A stretch of DNA of 64,000 nt, from positions 6,599,125 through 6,663,124 of the forward strand of contig CM047429.1 in NCBI GenBank assembly GCA_026168455.1. Direction: 5' to 3'. The notes beneath the pieces are model-generated. The model did no database searches. It was not told where the DNA came from and worked only from the letters and a program-made list of their open reading frames with translations. The stretch's first letter is position 1. Every line of letters begins with the position of its first letter. This DNA comes from Theocolax elegans. Its lineage: Eukaryota; Arthropoda; Insecta; Hymenoptera; Cerocephalidae. The position numbers and the translations under genes were made by a program. Below are positions 53,563 through 64,000 of the stretch, piece by piece.

Positions 53563-54920
53563 TAGACTATATTGTAGAAATATGCATAAAGTGCGATTTT
53601 TACGCACATTTAAGACTTTAAAAATCGCATTTACGCCTCCATACTCGTTACACGTTCGAAAGATGATTTTCCCTTGTTCGCCAATCAATACTTTCGCAAT
53701 TGTATCAAAAAGAACTATGTTAATACTTTTTTGACGAAGTGTGTAAAACTGGACTTTTCATGCAGGTTTTGCGTACGCGGGAATAATATCGCGATATCGA
53801 CTGTCAACTACTTGTGAAAAGCGTGAGAAACCTTTTATGTCGACCATGTGACGAGAAGCGCGCGACACGTAGTGATTAACTGTGTAGTAAGGCGAGAGCG
53901 GCGATATCTAAAAGGTCGTCTGTGTAATAAGCTAAAAAAATGTTAAATATAATTTAATATATTGAAAGAAAATATAGTTTTTATTAGAATGCATTTTTAG
54001 CTTTATTCATAAATGTGTAATAAATGGTATTGAAGTTCTATTTGTTTATTTATAAATAAAATTATGTACTTTTTGTTTTAATAAGATTGTGTAACAAAAT
54101 TGTTTAGAAGTTTTTTTTATTTATAATTTAGTTTTTTTAGGATGGGGCTGCGCCAGTCACTGATCTCATTGGTAATTTTAACGCGTTTTTCTCACTCCAC
54201 AAAGAAAATAGTGTTCGATACACGTGCCCAAATTACCCACTTTACACACTTGTACCGAAAATAGCTATTACATAATTTTTTATAACCGCACATATTTGTC
54301 AATAATTCATGTAATTGACTTTTATCAACTAAAACAGTTTATGGATATTAATTCAAATAAATAAATCATGATAAATGTATTAAAACAATTTATTTATTTC
54401 CCCGCATTATAGCTTGCGATATCTGCTCCCAAAAACTTTGCTCGCTACTCCTCGAGACGTACACTGAGTAAAAATAAAAGCTTTAATAGCGAGGAACTCA
54501 AGTGATGTTCATTTGACCACTTGATTGTGACGTATAATGTTAATTTGCTACAGTTACGTGATTGATTAATATTATCAATAGTCGATCAGAACGAAGACTC
54601 AAGTCATTTTTACTTGATTATGCTAGTAAGTGAACTTAAATGGTGGTGATGTAAATATTACTTGTGTTGATTGGTAAAAATAGCTTTTATTTCTTTTAAG
54701 TGTAAGGCTAATCTTAGTAATACAAGAGCAAAAGCATCGCAAATGGTTTATTAATCATTTGCTTTTCTGTAACATTTTTGTAGTATTTAAAGAAAGTCTG
54801 GACCTGACAATATATTCGATAAAATATTCGTAAAATTTTGTAGTTAATGATTATCCAGATCTGTTTTATAATATACAACCAATAATCTTACAAACTTATA
54901 TTTATTTATTTATTTTTATT
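53563..54920. other. No gene seen
   Basis: AT-rich. A GC-richer patch at 53570-53900 shares short GCGTGAA and TTTACGC phrases with the adjacent MITE. Nothing coding was recognised. Confidence 0.5.
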
Positions 54921-55103
54921 ATTTTAACGTCGCTCTTTTTATGCTCCCAAACCGGTGCTAATCAGCGACGGAGGTTATACGATGTCTTGGTGTTGAAAAT
55001 ACATTCGCCAGTGGTGCTTGTATCAATCGGCAGGGGCCGGGAATCAAACCTGGGACCTCCAGATTACGAGCCCGGCGCCCTACCGACCGAGCCTTCGCAG
55101 GCC
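54921..55103 (-). mobile_element. tRNA-derived SINE, copy 2
   Basis: The minus strand reads GGCCTGCGAAGGCTCGGTCGG, a B box GGTTTGATTCC, GCACCGGTTTGGGAGCATAA and AGCGACGTTAAAAT. It lacks the AAGAAAGCACTTG segment present in copies 1 and 3. Confidence 0.85.
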
Positions 55104-55884
55104 TCAAAACTTATATTTATATTTGCTTAGTAATTATAATATTAATATAATTAATAATAATAATCTTTTCGACTTTCAATTAAAGTAGTTTCAAAGTATT
55201 ATTTCTCTTGTACATATACGAAATATCCAAAAACTACCACACTAATTGAAAAATTTTTCAAATAATGTCATTTATTCGTAGTTTGAAAAAATTCGAAGGA
55301 GACCTTTAATTTGAAACTTTGTCACTTGCAATGAGACGTCGTTGCAAGAAATCGATTATTAAGTATAACATTACTTCTCCATGTTATTGATAGTAAGTTT
55401 TATAACGTGTCCCTTATTTATATTTTAAACTTTATTAATTGATGGCAGCAATGTTCATTTATTTACATCGTATTTTTTGTACAATTAATATAGAGCATCT
55501 CAGAGATTAATCGTTTTTTATAATTTGTTTAAAAATCTATATTTTATCTTATACAAAAAATACGATTAATAGAAAAGAAGATACGCTCATGTTTAGCAGT
55601 ATTTATAAAGGCATTTTATAACTGATTTTACGTTTCTACGAATATCGCTCAATCTGGTTTTTAAAAGTCTGTTCTCATTTCTTCGAAATTTGTAGCTCGG
55701 CGAAACTGTGTAATATATACATATGTTAACAATGTATGATTATCATTGCACTCTACTCTAGTCGATAAGTAACGTATAATTTGTTTGCTTCCTATAAGCT
55801 TGGTAATAACCTTTATATTTTTGTGCTAATTTTTATAAAATCTCCTTTATTGTGTTTGTAATCCTGCTTGGTGTGTTTAATAAA
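55104..55884. other. No gene seen
   Basis: AT-rich. TTTTTTGTAC/ATACAAAAAATACG-like complementary phrases occur near 55470 and 55555. No coding was recognised. Confidence 0.45.
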
Positions 55885-55945
55885 TATAGTATCTGAAGAG
55901 GTCTGCAAAACCTGGCAGACGAAACGTTGTACGTTTTTTAAGTAC
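55885..55945 (+). repeat. Penelope-type terminus fragment
   Basis: CTGAAGAG, GTCTG and CAGACGAAACGTTG occur in the same arrangement as at the right end of Penelope-like element 2 (58462-58496), preceded by AATAAATATAG. It is probably the end of another, otherwise lost copy. Confidence 0.65.
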
Positions 55946-57023
55946 ATATGGTTGAGTAAAGAAAGAAAGTGTTTTACCTACCTGGATTATCCCTCAAAAA
56001 ATCGTTAATAGTTCAAGATATACAAACTATGGAGGGAATGCATTTTCAAAGAAATGTAAAGACTACAGAATCATGTGAATTTTGAGAATAACGAAATTGA
56101 CGAAACTCGAAAAATTCGAAATGAAATATCTCAATGCAGAAATATGCTACTTGAGTAAGCTCAGCGGCATTCGAAAGAACAAGACTTACACGTTTAGGTA
56201 CCATTAATTGTGGTTGAGAAAAAAGAATATGATGATGCTACATAACCTCAAATATAGCCAAAAATCGCGATTTTTGCATTTTTAGGTTAGAATATCTCAA
56301 AATCGTGATAGAGCAAGTCAGACGCCGGATTTCGATTTTACATGAAAAATTACATCGGAAATGACTCTTCACTTTCTTAGAACAAAACCATGTCGACCTG
56401 TGTTATTTAATGACTATTTACAGTATCATTGAACTCTCGTAGTTCTTGTAAATTTATAGAATTTTTTTAATTATTAAACTATTATTAGTTTATTTATGAA
56501 TAGTTAACTTCTTTATTTTTCGTCTTATTAGCTTGATAGTTTGACTAAAAATATAGGATAAAAATAAAAAAAATAATAAAATATTAAATTAGTAAATAGT
56601 CGATTTTTAAGGGTCAATAATAAATAAATCAAATTTATTTATGTAAGTACACAACGTTTCGTCTGCCAGGTTTGTAGACCTCTTCAGGTGCTGAATTTAT
56701 TGGACAAAATTGTAAATATTTATATCGAATTTTACAAAAATTGTGAATTAAAAAATTAAATTTTTACCTTAATAATGAATATAATGTTACAGGCCAAGTG
56801 AGCTTCGTCGAATAACAATTGATAAGAAATCAACGAGTATTTATACAAAAACAAAGTAGGTGTGTGTTTACAAACTATACTTCATAGTTTGCGTACATTA
56901 GTCTCTTTAAACTATATTCATAACATTTCTATATTGACGGTTTAAATGTTGAGTATCTTACATTCTGTTAATCGTCGAATTATGATGATTGATATTTAAT
57001 ATATAATAAAGTAATAATATGTT

Positions 57024-57758
57024 TTGATATCATTAGACGTTTGTTCTTTGTTTACAAACATCCCAAGTCATGAGGTTCTCAATAGTTCAGATAAACGCTT
57101 CATTCACATTCAAAATAAATGTAAAATCCCCTTTCATAATATCCGCAAGAATATAGAATTTTTATTTAATAATGTTTATTTTAGTTTCAATAATGTCATT
57201 TACAAACAAATATTCGGATCTCCAATGGGATCGCCTATATCACCATTATTTACGGATTTAGTAATGGATGATCTTGAGACCCATTGTTTAAAAGAATTAA
57301 AAATTAAATACAATTGCAAACCAATTTTTTATTATAGATATGTAGATGACACAATATTATGCGTGGAAAAAAGTCATATAAACACAGTTCTCAATATCTT
57401 TAACAATTATAATAAACACCTCAAATTTACATATGAAATAGAAAATAATAATTGCATAAATTTTCTTGATCTCACATTAATCAAAGAAAACAATAATATT
57501 ATTACAAATTGGTATAGAAAACCAACTAATTCTAATCGGTTATTAAATTTTAATTCTAATCACTTAATACAACAGAAACGTAATATTATTTATAAGTTAT
57601 TAGATAGGGCAATGGTATTGTCACAAAAAGACTTTCATAAAGAGAATCTAAATATTATTACAGAAATACTAAAACGCAATGATTATCCTATTGAATTTAT
57701 AAATACAGCAATAAATAAAAGAAAACGCAATTTACAATTAAAAACAATGTTAAAATAG
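57024..57758 (+). pseudogene. Penelope-like element 2 reverse transcriptase, 5'-truncated
   Basis: Motif A ISLDVCSLFTNIPS is followed by GSPMGSPISPLFTDLVMDDL, YYRYVDDTILCV (catalytic YVDD intact), INFLDLTL, WYRKPTNSNRLLNFNSNH and INKRKRN. Length is 244 residues. The N-terminal fingers of Penelope RTs are missing because the left inverted repeat directly precedes the palm. A stop and 68 bp separate it from the endonuclease. Confidence 0.85.
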
Positions 57759-57825
57759 ATAAAAAATCGTAATATGTACCATATCACTACCTTATAATAA
57801 AGAGTTTTTCAATAAATGTTCTCGA

Positions 57826-58215
57826 ATGCTAAGAAAATATTATATTAACACTATTCCATTAATTAATCACAAACTTGTTACTATTATAAAATTAGGCAAA
57901 GATGAAACATCAAAATGGGAGGAGACAGGAGTAGTTTACAAGTTATCTTTTATTAAATGCGCGGCTACTTATATTGGTGAAACAAAACGCTGCCTAAAAA
58001 ATCGAATAAAAGAACATCAAAACAATAAAAATCCAGAAGCCGTTGTTACTGCACACATTTTAAATAACGTAAATCACAATTTTAACTGGGAAGATACAAA
58101 AATAATAGATAAAGAATCTTGCTATAAAAAAAGACTCATTTCGGAAATGTTATATATCAATCATCATAATTCGACGATTAACAGAATAGAAGATACTCAA
58201 CATTTAAACCGTTAA
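57826..58215 (+). pseudogene. Penelope-like element 2 GIY-YIG endonuclease
   Basis: GVVYKLSFIKCAATYIGETK (GIY-YIG signature), CLKNRIKEHQNNKN, AHILNNVNHNFNWEDTKII, LISEMLYINHHNSTINR and a stop in the right inverted repeat. The Arg, Glu-His and terminal Asn-type motifs of the domain are present, so this piece may be intact. Normally it is fused to the RT. Confidence 0.8.
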
Positions 58216-58561
58216 TATAGAAATGTTATAAATATAGTTTAAAAAGACTAATGTACACAAACTATGACGTATAGTTTGTAAACACACACCTACTTTATTT
58301 TTGTATAAATACTCGTTGATTTCGTATCAAATGATATTCGACGAAGCTCACTTGGGCTGTAACATTATATTCATTATTAAGGTGAAAAGTTAATTTTTTA
58401 ATTCACAAGTTTTGTAAAATTCGATATAAATATTTATAATTTTGTCCAATAAATTCAGCACCTGAAGAAGTCTGTAAACCTGGCAGACGAAACGTTGTGC
58501 ACTTACATAAACAAATTGGATTTATTTATTATTGACACTTAACAATCGATTATTTACTAAT

Positions 58562-59148
58562 TCAACAATGGAGGGTGAAAATTACAAAATAAAATATTAA
58601 ATTTTAATTCAAATAAACAATAATTGTCGAATAAAAAATCGTTACCTATGAGCTATGCTGCTTTCTTAGTTCAGATACTTTGATATGTCTACTTTAACTA
58701 AAACTTTGTATTAGCTAATGTAACATCAAACTTTTAAACGATTTATTTGAAAATCGTCGATTACATTTGGTAAATCAAGTTTAGGATATCACAGTAAATT
58801 ATTAAATTAATAAATCATTGTTTATTTTAATTTACATCATCCAGCCGCGTGCTTATGAAACTAAATTCACTCGCCTCCTCAATCGTTCCCGCATTTCCCG
58901 TGACACATATCGATTTGTAGGAGATCGTCCTATCTCCGCTATAGTATCTCGCGAAATTGATTTTTCAATCTCGCGATGGTAAAGAGCACATGTTCTTTAA
59001 GACGGTATCCATATTTAACACTGTGAAAGATGCCGCTTGAACTTATCACAATATCTCAGTAATGTAATAATAAAAAGTACATGGAATAGTAGTTGTAAAT
59101 TTAATTATGATATTTTTAACATTTAAACCAATATTATCATTCTTATAG
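58562..59148. other. No gene seen; likely intronic
   Basis: AT-rich DNA upstream of the decarboxylase exon, with a GC-richer patch at 58850-59000. No other exon of that gene was recognised. Confidence 0.45.
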
Positions 59149-59314
59149 CTAGGCTTGGTGTGCTTCAGAGCTAAAGGATCAGACAAGTTAAATCAGAAAC
59201 TTCTAAGTGCAATAAACGATTCCGGAAAGTTGCATATGGTTCCTGCAAAAGTTAATCAGAAATACACTATAAGATTTGCCTTGGCAGCACCGAATGCAAC
59301 TGCAGAAGACGTGG
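59149..59314 (+). CDS. Aromatic-L-amino-acid-decarboxylase-type exon (partial gene)
   Basis: A splice acceptor (CATTCTTATAG) precedes LGLVCFRAKGSDKLNQKLLS, continuing AINDSGKLHMVPAKVNQKYT and IRFALAAPNATAEDV, then a GTAAGA donor at 59315. This is the small C-terminal domain of group II PLP-dependent decarboxylases (DOPA decarboxylase, tyrosine decarboxylase and relatives). The HMVPA form is most like AADC. Lys and the PLP-binding residues would be in upstream exons outside this view. The reading frame is uninterrupted and splice sites look good, so it is probably a live host exon, though an isolated duplicated exon cannot be excluded. The paralogue is not determined. Confidence 0.75.
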
Positions 59315-59923
59315 GTAAGATTGCTTTATTAAATTTATGGAAATAAATTATTTTAAATAATTCATAATTTTATAAAATTTGATATTTTTTTAAAATTTAC
59401 AAATGTAAAACTAATTTTTGATGATGATACCGACGTGTAAGTTGTAAACTTTGGGTTTGTTTCTAAGGAATTCCCATAAATTATTTACTACAATTGAGAA
59501 CATTTTGATAAAAATAAATACGAATAATTACGCATTATTTACTTATTTATTTATAAATTTATTTACTACAGAGTTACATGTAGCAACATGTGAAAAAATC
59601 GATACAGAGAAAGATATTGCATTATAAAATCCACTGTAATACTTCAAATCCTGCAAAGGAAAGTAAAATTTAGCCTAAACCTTTAACTAAAATATCGGTT
59701 AGATTTGCTGAGAAACTACTCGATGTTATTACAAGAAAAATGTAAAAATGTTATTCGTTCATATGAGAATAACACCAAATGCTGGTCGCACTTTCATACT
59801 TGCACCTTGGCCTTTAACACAAAAAAGATATATACTTGATATGAATTGCGGGAGTTATTTTATTCATTTCGCTCCAACTATGATAACATAAATAATTTAA
59901 ACTCGTGTCCATTTTTTTTAAAT
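59315..59923. other. No gene seen; likely intronic
   Basis: AT-rich sequence downstream of the decarboxylase exon up to the SINE. Nothing was recognised. Confidence 0.45.
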
Positions 59924-60118
59924 ATTTTAACGCCGCTCTTTTTATGCTCCCAAATTAGTGCTAATCAGCAACAGAGGTCGTACGATCTCTTTGTTAAGAA
60001 AGCACTTGTTGAAAATACATCCCCCTGGTGCTTGTATTTATCGGCCGCAATCGGGAATCGAACCTGGAACCTCAAGATTACGAACCCGATGCCCTAACAG
60101 ACCGTGCCATCGCAAGTC
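59924..60118 (-). mobile_element. tRNA-derived SINE, copy 3
   Basis: The minus strand starts GACTTGCGATGGCACGGTCTG (decayed A box), B box GGTTCGATTCC, then AAGTGCTTTCTTAACAAAG, GCACTAATTTGGGAGCATAA and AGCGGCGTTAAAATA. It is the most diverged of the three at the head. Confidence 0.8.
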
Positions 60119-60319
60119 TCAACTATCCATTTAATATCCTTTTAAAACAATCCATTATAACATTTTTAGTTTAAAATAAAATGATTATTTATCGACTTTC
60201 ATAAATTTAAGTATATTATTTTCTAATTCTTTTGTTTCTTTACTAATGTTTCAAAACGAGATTCTATATTTTTGTATATATAAATTGTAATTTTATTTAT
60301 TTTGTTTATAATATAACAC

Positions 60320-61436
60320 TACAGTAATCTACGTATACTCGGTCTCGGTGCGTTCGATTCTACTCAAAGCTTTTGTCGTTTCTGCTGTTTTTCTGGTCAC
60401 CGTACGTATGTGGGGCCGCAAACTGAGCTTCGTATCCAGAGTCACCCCCAGATAATTAACATCAATCCCAGTCACTACTTATCCAGTCCCAAGCGTCAAT
60501 AGTATTCCCGTGTCTACTGTACGTGTGGTCAGTAGCAGAAGTTCAGTCTTTTGCAGCGCGATCTGCAATCCATACTCCATTTCATTCACTCGTTAAACCG
60601 TTGCATATCCTGGTTCTGTTTAACTGAATCAGGTGAATGTCGCGGATTATTATGATAGCCGCAACGTTATCTGCGTGGGCAACGAGGGATGTGTCCGTCG
60701 GCATGTCCAGTCGAAGTAGATTGTCGTTCAGTACATTTCAGAAGTCAGGCCTCAGGATAGAACCTTGAGCGACCGCCGCGAGTATTCGTTTCTTTTTTCT
60801 CCTTAAGGTAGTCTCTCACAACCCGGTGAAGGTAGTAGTCGGGCAACCGATTGGCTATTTTTAGCGCATCCAGGATATCAACCCAACTTGCCGTGTTAAA
60901 GATGTTGCTCACGTCGAACGCCACCAATAGAAGTCTGGTCGCATGGCAGCCCTGGTTTCGAGTGTCAAAGATGTTCTTGACTACGTCTATTGTTTCGATG
61001 GTAGGTCTCTTGTTTGTTACATACGTGTCGTCTCCGCGGCATAGATGCATCGCATACTCGCTGAAGAAACTGGATTGTTTCCTTTTCGCTTTAGTCCTAT
61101 CGCGCTTAGGTACTACCTGTGAGGGTGTAATTTCTGCCGCACATCTTGCTTCGCGAGTCGCAACAGAACTCCTCTTTGGTCTTCCGTATTTGTTTTACGC
61201 CAACGTCTTTCTGCTCCGGGTACATTTTCTCCCGTATTATCCGTAAGACGTCCGCGTAAGTGTGTCCGTTTGCCGGTTTGATCAGGATCGCTCCTGTCCT
61301 TTGTTTCGGAAGCGAGCGCTCCTGATTCCAGTTTTACCGAGCGGCAGAGATTCCCGATTGAGCCCGGTACTGTCTCTGCTCTGGGTTGGTTGCAGTCGTC
61401 CTTTCCTTTTTCTTTTTTTGGACAAACTTTGACCAA
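60320..61436 (-). pseudogene. R1-type LINE B: ORF1 fragment and reverse transcriptase, broken
   Basis: The minus strand from 61330 reads ILIKPANGHTYADVLRIIRE and VGVKQIRKTKE, the R1 ORF1 central domain. After a deletion, 61050-60745 gives KRPTIETIDVVKNIF, LLLVAFDVSNIFNTASW and DALKIANRLPDYYLHRVVRDYL. Then GSILRPDFWN and LVAHADNVAAIII follow, where the palm YADD is HADN. A thumb piece follows near 60400. Catalysis is lost. Confidence 0.75.
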
Positions 61437-62430
61437 CTTTTCGAAGGTGCAGACGCTTCATCTTGAGAAGTAACTACTTGTTCGAGCTAGGAAGTCCCTT
61501 TCACTCTCCTAAATCGGTAAGCGCAAGCAGCACTCTTATACCTGCATGTATTCGTACTTTTCATTATAATTTTGAGTATTATGCACTTAACCCAATTGTG
61601 TGTGAAAGTGTTTGTAGTGGTCCGAAAAATTACCAGGCAGTAGCGTCGATATTCCGACTTAAGTTCTCCCGGTAACCGAACTCCCCTACAGTCCGATAGA
61701 ATCAACCGTTTCTCCCCCGCGACCCGCAGCAAGGTCTCACTTGATCGCCAGTCGGCATTACTACTGGAAACGAGATTTCACTGTTTCCAGCGTTACCACT
61801 GTAAATGGCAGCCTCCCATGCTGGCTAGGCTGAATTCGGGCCCAAGAACTAATGGCGGACCAGGAGTGCGTAACTGGTATTAAGAGCAGCACCCTCCAGA
61901 GTGAGGAAGCATACGATAAGAAAAGAACCCTCTCTTGAACTCTCTGCCATCCAACTGGCACCCCCTGCTTTGCGCCGGCTTTTCCCGATCGAAAACACAG
62001 TGTGGCCACGACACGCTTGGGGCACCCCCATTTATAGGGGTCTCCGCATTCATTTAAAGAGACACCTATCACTCATAACCCGCTTGGAAAAAGAACCCGT
62101 TAATACGGTTTCCTGCTACACATGTATTGTGTATGAGTGGTTGTAAGAAACAAAGCATATCACTATCGGCTACAGTTCGGTGTATTAGCGACTAACCAGA
62201 GAGATTGGATATAGTCTCCCACGTCTCCTACGTAACCTATGGACGCGCTTTAACGTCTTAAGGGAGGTTCCCGGGATTATTATTAATATTTTTTTTTTCT
62301 TGGGAAACTGAAGAAATCCAAACCCAACGCTTTCACCTACCCAGCCCGAAACAGGTTTTCACATCACTTCAAGCTGGAAGGCGTATCTGTGACGTGCCTC
62401 ATTCGGTCCTACTTTATACTTTCTTCCCTA
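61437..62430 (-). other. Hairpin-rich GC-rich region, likely LINE B 5' untranslated region
   Basis: No convincing protein on either strand. Short stems abound: GGAAAC/GTTTCC near 61768, CCCC/GGGG around 62027, CACTCATA/TATGAGTG (62070-62141) enclosing ACACATGTATTGTGT, and CTTTG/CAAAG near 62443. Composition and hairpin density resemble 48186-49527 and 62880-64000. A T-run lies at 62288. Confidence 0.45.
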
Positions 62431-62439
62431 CTCCCTGAG

Positions 62440-62875
62440 CACTCTTTGATGGACAAAGAAAGCATTGGGGAGCACTCTTGCAATTTTTAAGTATGTGTCC
62501 AGTCTTGCCGCACTTGTATCATGACTTCTCGGACGCGACAGCTTACAAAGCCGACGCAAAGATGTCGCATCGACTTCAGCTTATCAGCAGTCTCGAGATC
62601 TAGCTTCCGCTGTATCCGTCTTTTTGCCCAACCGGAGTAGGACGTCTCTCCGCCCTGCTGACTGCACGCTCAATTTGTGCGCCGCCGTCGTCCGGATTAA
62701 CTTCCTTTCGAACCTTCTCCAGAACTCCAGCAAACGTACGGTCCTTTGCGATGGTGACCACCAGGGTTATTACCGGCGTCTTCTGGCGCTTTTTCCTATC
62801 AAGAGGCGCCTGTCTCGTCTTGGCACTCGGCTTTTTTCTTGCCACAGACTCGGACTTGGATTGCTCCTTGTCCAT
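62440..62875 (-). pseudogene. R1-type LINE A ORF1 (Gag-like with CCHC)
   Basis: The frame 62875-62600 starts MDKEQSKSESVARKKPSAKT and contains VTIAKDRTFAGVLEKVRKEV and AERRPTPVGQKD. After a stop the shifted continuation reads ADKLKSMRHLCV and then YKCGKTGHILKNCKSAPQCF with CFLCPSKSAQ (62520-62440), the zinc knuckle. It is frameshifted, with no ORF2 of its own visible. Confidence 0.65.
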
Positions 62876-62879
62876 GAAT

Positions 62880-64000
62880 GGCGGAAGTCTCCCTCTGATT
62901 TTCCAGGGGTGAGGCGAGGGTGAGTGACTCGACCTTCATTTCCGAGAGTTCGATTTTTATCTCCTGCGTCAGTGGAGGAAGAGGATTGCCACTAGTGCGC
63001 CTCGAAGTCGAGTTGTTTCGCCGAGTCTGTGTTGGCGATCAACTGTCCTACATGCTATATGATTAATACTCTAGCACGCTTAGTATATTGAACACATGCC
63101 GTTGGCGGCTATACACTTCATCAGAGCAACCGCCGGTCATGGAAAACCTTACCCCAGACCGCAACCGCCGAGATGTCTTACAGAGGAGTGTTATCGAATG
63201 ACAGGAAGCCTCCCAGGCTTTTAAAAGTATTTCTTCCGGCGTTTCCTTACGTAGGTTCGATACACCAAAAATCGCACGAGAAGGCATTAAGAGCGTCAAG
63301 CTCCGAGCCCGATCATGCCGACTACGCTATTTTTTCGAAAGTGAGCGAAGTCGAAAATTCTCTTGGCCGGACTCTTTCATATTGTTCGGCTCGGTGTATA
63401 CCGGGGTGGGAACAGCCTAAAAATGCCTTCGAAAATTATTGTGAAGCTCAGCGTACCTTAAGGACTCAACTCAGTCTCAGAATACGTTTCACACGCTTCG
63501 AAAGGGGCGAAACCAGCATTGTGCAAAAAGTTGTTTTGTGAACATGGTCCAGGTAACTCGGGTTTACTCGGGTAGATAATAAATTTCCGCCTGTCGCCTA
63601 GCAAGTGATGGGTCCACTACTGTGGGTAAAGGGCCTCGGCCGGAGTCATAGCAGCTCCCAAACGCAAGGAATCTCCGAAGCACAATGTAGGGTTGAACAA
63701 CGTAATTCCAATAGTATTCTTAAGGCCGAGAATTAGTAGGTGCGCCGAAGTATCTCGTCGAATCGATCCTTTCGATTTTCAGTTGTGAGTTAGTATACTT
63801 GTCTTGGAAAACGTCTCGAAACATTGTCCTCTCCGAACAGGACTTGTACCTTCGGGTATACAAAGTGCCTTATCTTACCCGGCCGTATGACTGGGTTTTT
63901 CCATTTGAGGAAATTTGAAAGTGGCGGAGAGAGCGAAAGACACTTGAAGCGTACAATGGCTTAACCAGGCCGGATTTATAAGTAGGTCATGTCGAATGAA
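62880..64000 (-). other. LINE A 5' region, hairpin-rich, cut by the window edge
   Basis: GC-richer sequence upstream (minus sense) of the LINE A ORF1. 62965-63047 matches 49437-49360 inverted, defining a shared leader. Stems such as TTTTCGA/TCGAAAA at 63331-63356 are seen. Open frames here lack similarity. Confidence 0.5.

Larger units (their letters stand above)
56588..58561 (+). mobile_element. Penelope-like element 2 with long inverted ends
   Basis: A reverse transcriptase frame (57024-57758) and a GIY-YIG frame (57826-58215) lie between inverted repeats of about 400 bp (56588-56996 and 58156-58561). The right repeat overlaps the end of the GIY-YIG coding sequence, so the left one carries an antisense copy of those codons. 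Each repeat contains a small stem-loop next to GAAACGTTG. The RT is N-terminally truncated. Confidence 0.85.

Noticed and set aside
62840..63160. A second hammerhead suggested by TTCATCAG at 63117-63124
   Set aside because: CTGATGAA occurs on the minus strand but no GAAA-bearing stem II or closing stems follow.
61437..64000. Ribosomal RNA gene fragment
   Set aside because: The GC-rich, hairpin-rich look suggested rDNA, but no conserved 18S or 28S phrase was found and LINE ORF1 pieces adjoin it.

Overview
This is a repeat-dense stretch of animal nuclear DNA, most likely from an insect. The evidence is eukaryotic transposon families, spliced exons, tRNA-derived SINEs, a tRNA-Arg-primed Ty3/gypsy (mdg1/412-like) retrotransposon, R1-type and CR1/Jockey-like LINEs, Penelope-like elements and an insect-style Helitron. 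A chalcid or other parasitoid wasp is plausible, but the sequence does not settle it. Only one exon looks like an ordinary host gene: an aromatic-L-amino-acid-decarboxylase-type exon at 59149-59314. A second, weaker candidate starts at 39271. Almost everything else recognisable is mobile DNA in various states of decay.

Layout. 1-7137: AT-rich DNA with a dispersed repeat (1047-1561), a broken multi-copy arthropod gene on the minus strand (2192-2885 and 6040-6420) with an R1-type LINE between its two halves, and a long inverted repeat (6657-7137). 7455-8820: a solo gypsy-type LTR with a 4-bp target duplication. 10141-12060: a decayed gypsy pol on the minus strand. 14010-29525: one complete gypsy insertion, bounded by ACTC target duplications, with two internal tandem duplications (LTR plus leader, and RT plus RNase H). 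It carries about 29 copies of the nonamer TCCAGCACC on its sense strand. 29611-36740: a second copy of the dispersed repeat, then three degraded LINE pieces, one of them interrupted by a Helitron fragment. 37721-42567: a TTAA-bounded segment with short inverted ends, hairpins, twin repeats, a Thr/Ser-rich coding-like tract and a SINE.

43670-52045: a decayed Helitron (protease, Rep, helicase) split by a Penelope-like element, which is itself split by a hairpin-rich GC-rich segment (48186-49527). 52296-52875: a small unit flanked by 39-nt direct repeats that carries a textbook type III hammerhead ribozyme on the minus strand. 53170-53562: a palindromic MITE. 54921-55103: a SINE. 56588-58561: a Penelope-like element with about 400-bp inverted ends. 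59149-60118: the decarboxylase exon and a third SINE. 60320-64000: two minus-strand R1-type LINE pieces with hairpin-rich 5' regions.

The observations most worth a second look are the minus-strand hammerhead ribozyme with an 8-nt loop-loop complementarity, the frame-independent, strand-specific TCCAGCACC motif in the gypsy element, and the tandem hairpin array whose stems show compensatory changes. All positions and comparisons were made by eye. No alignment, folding or database search was run.
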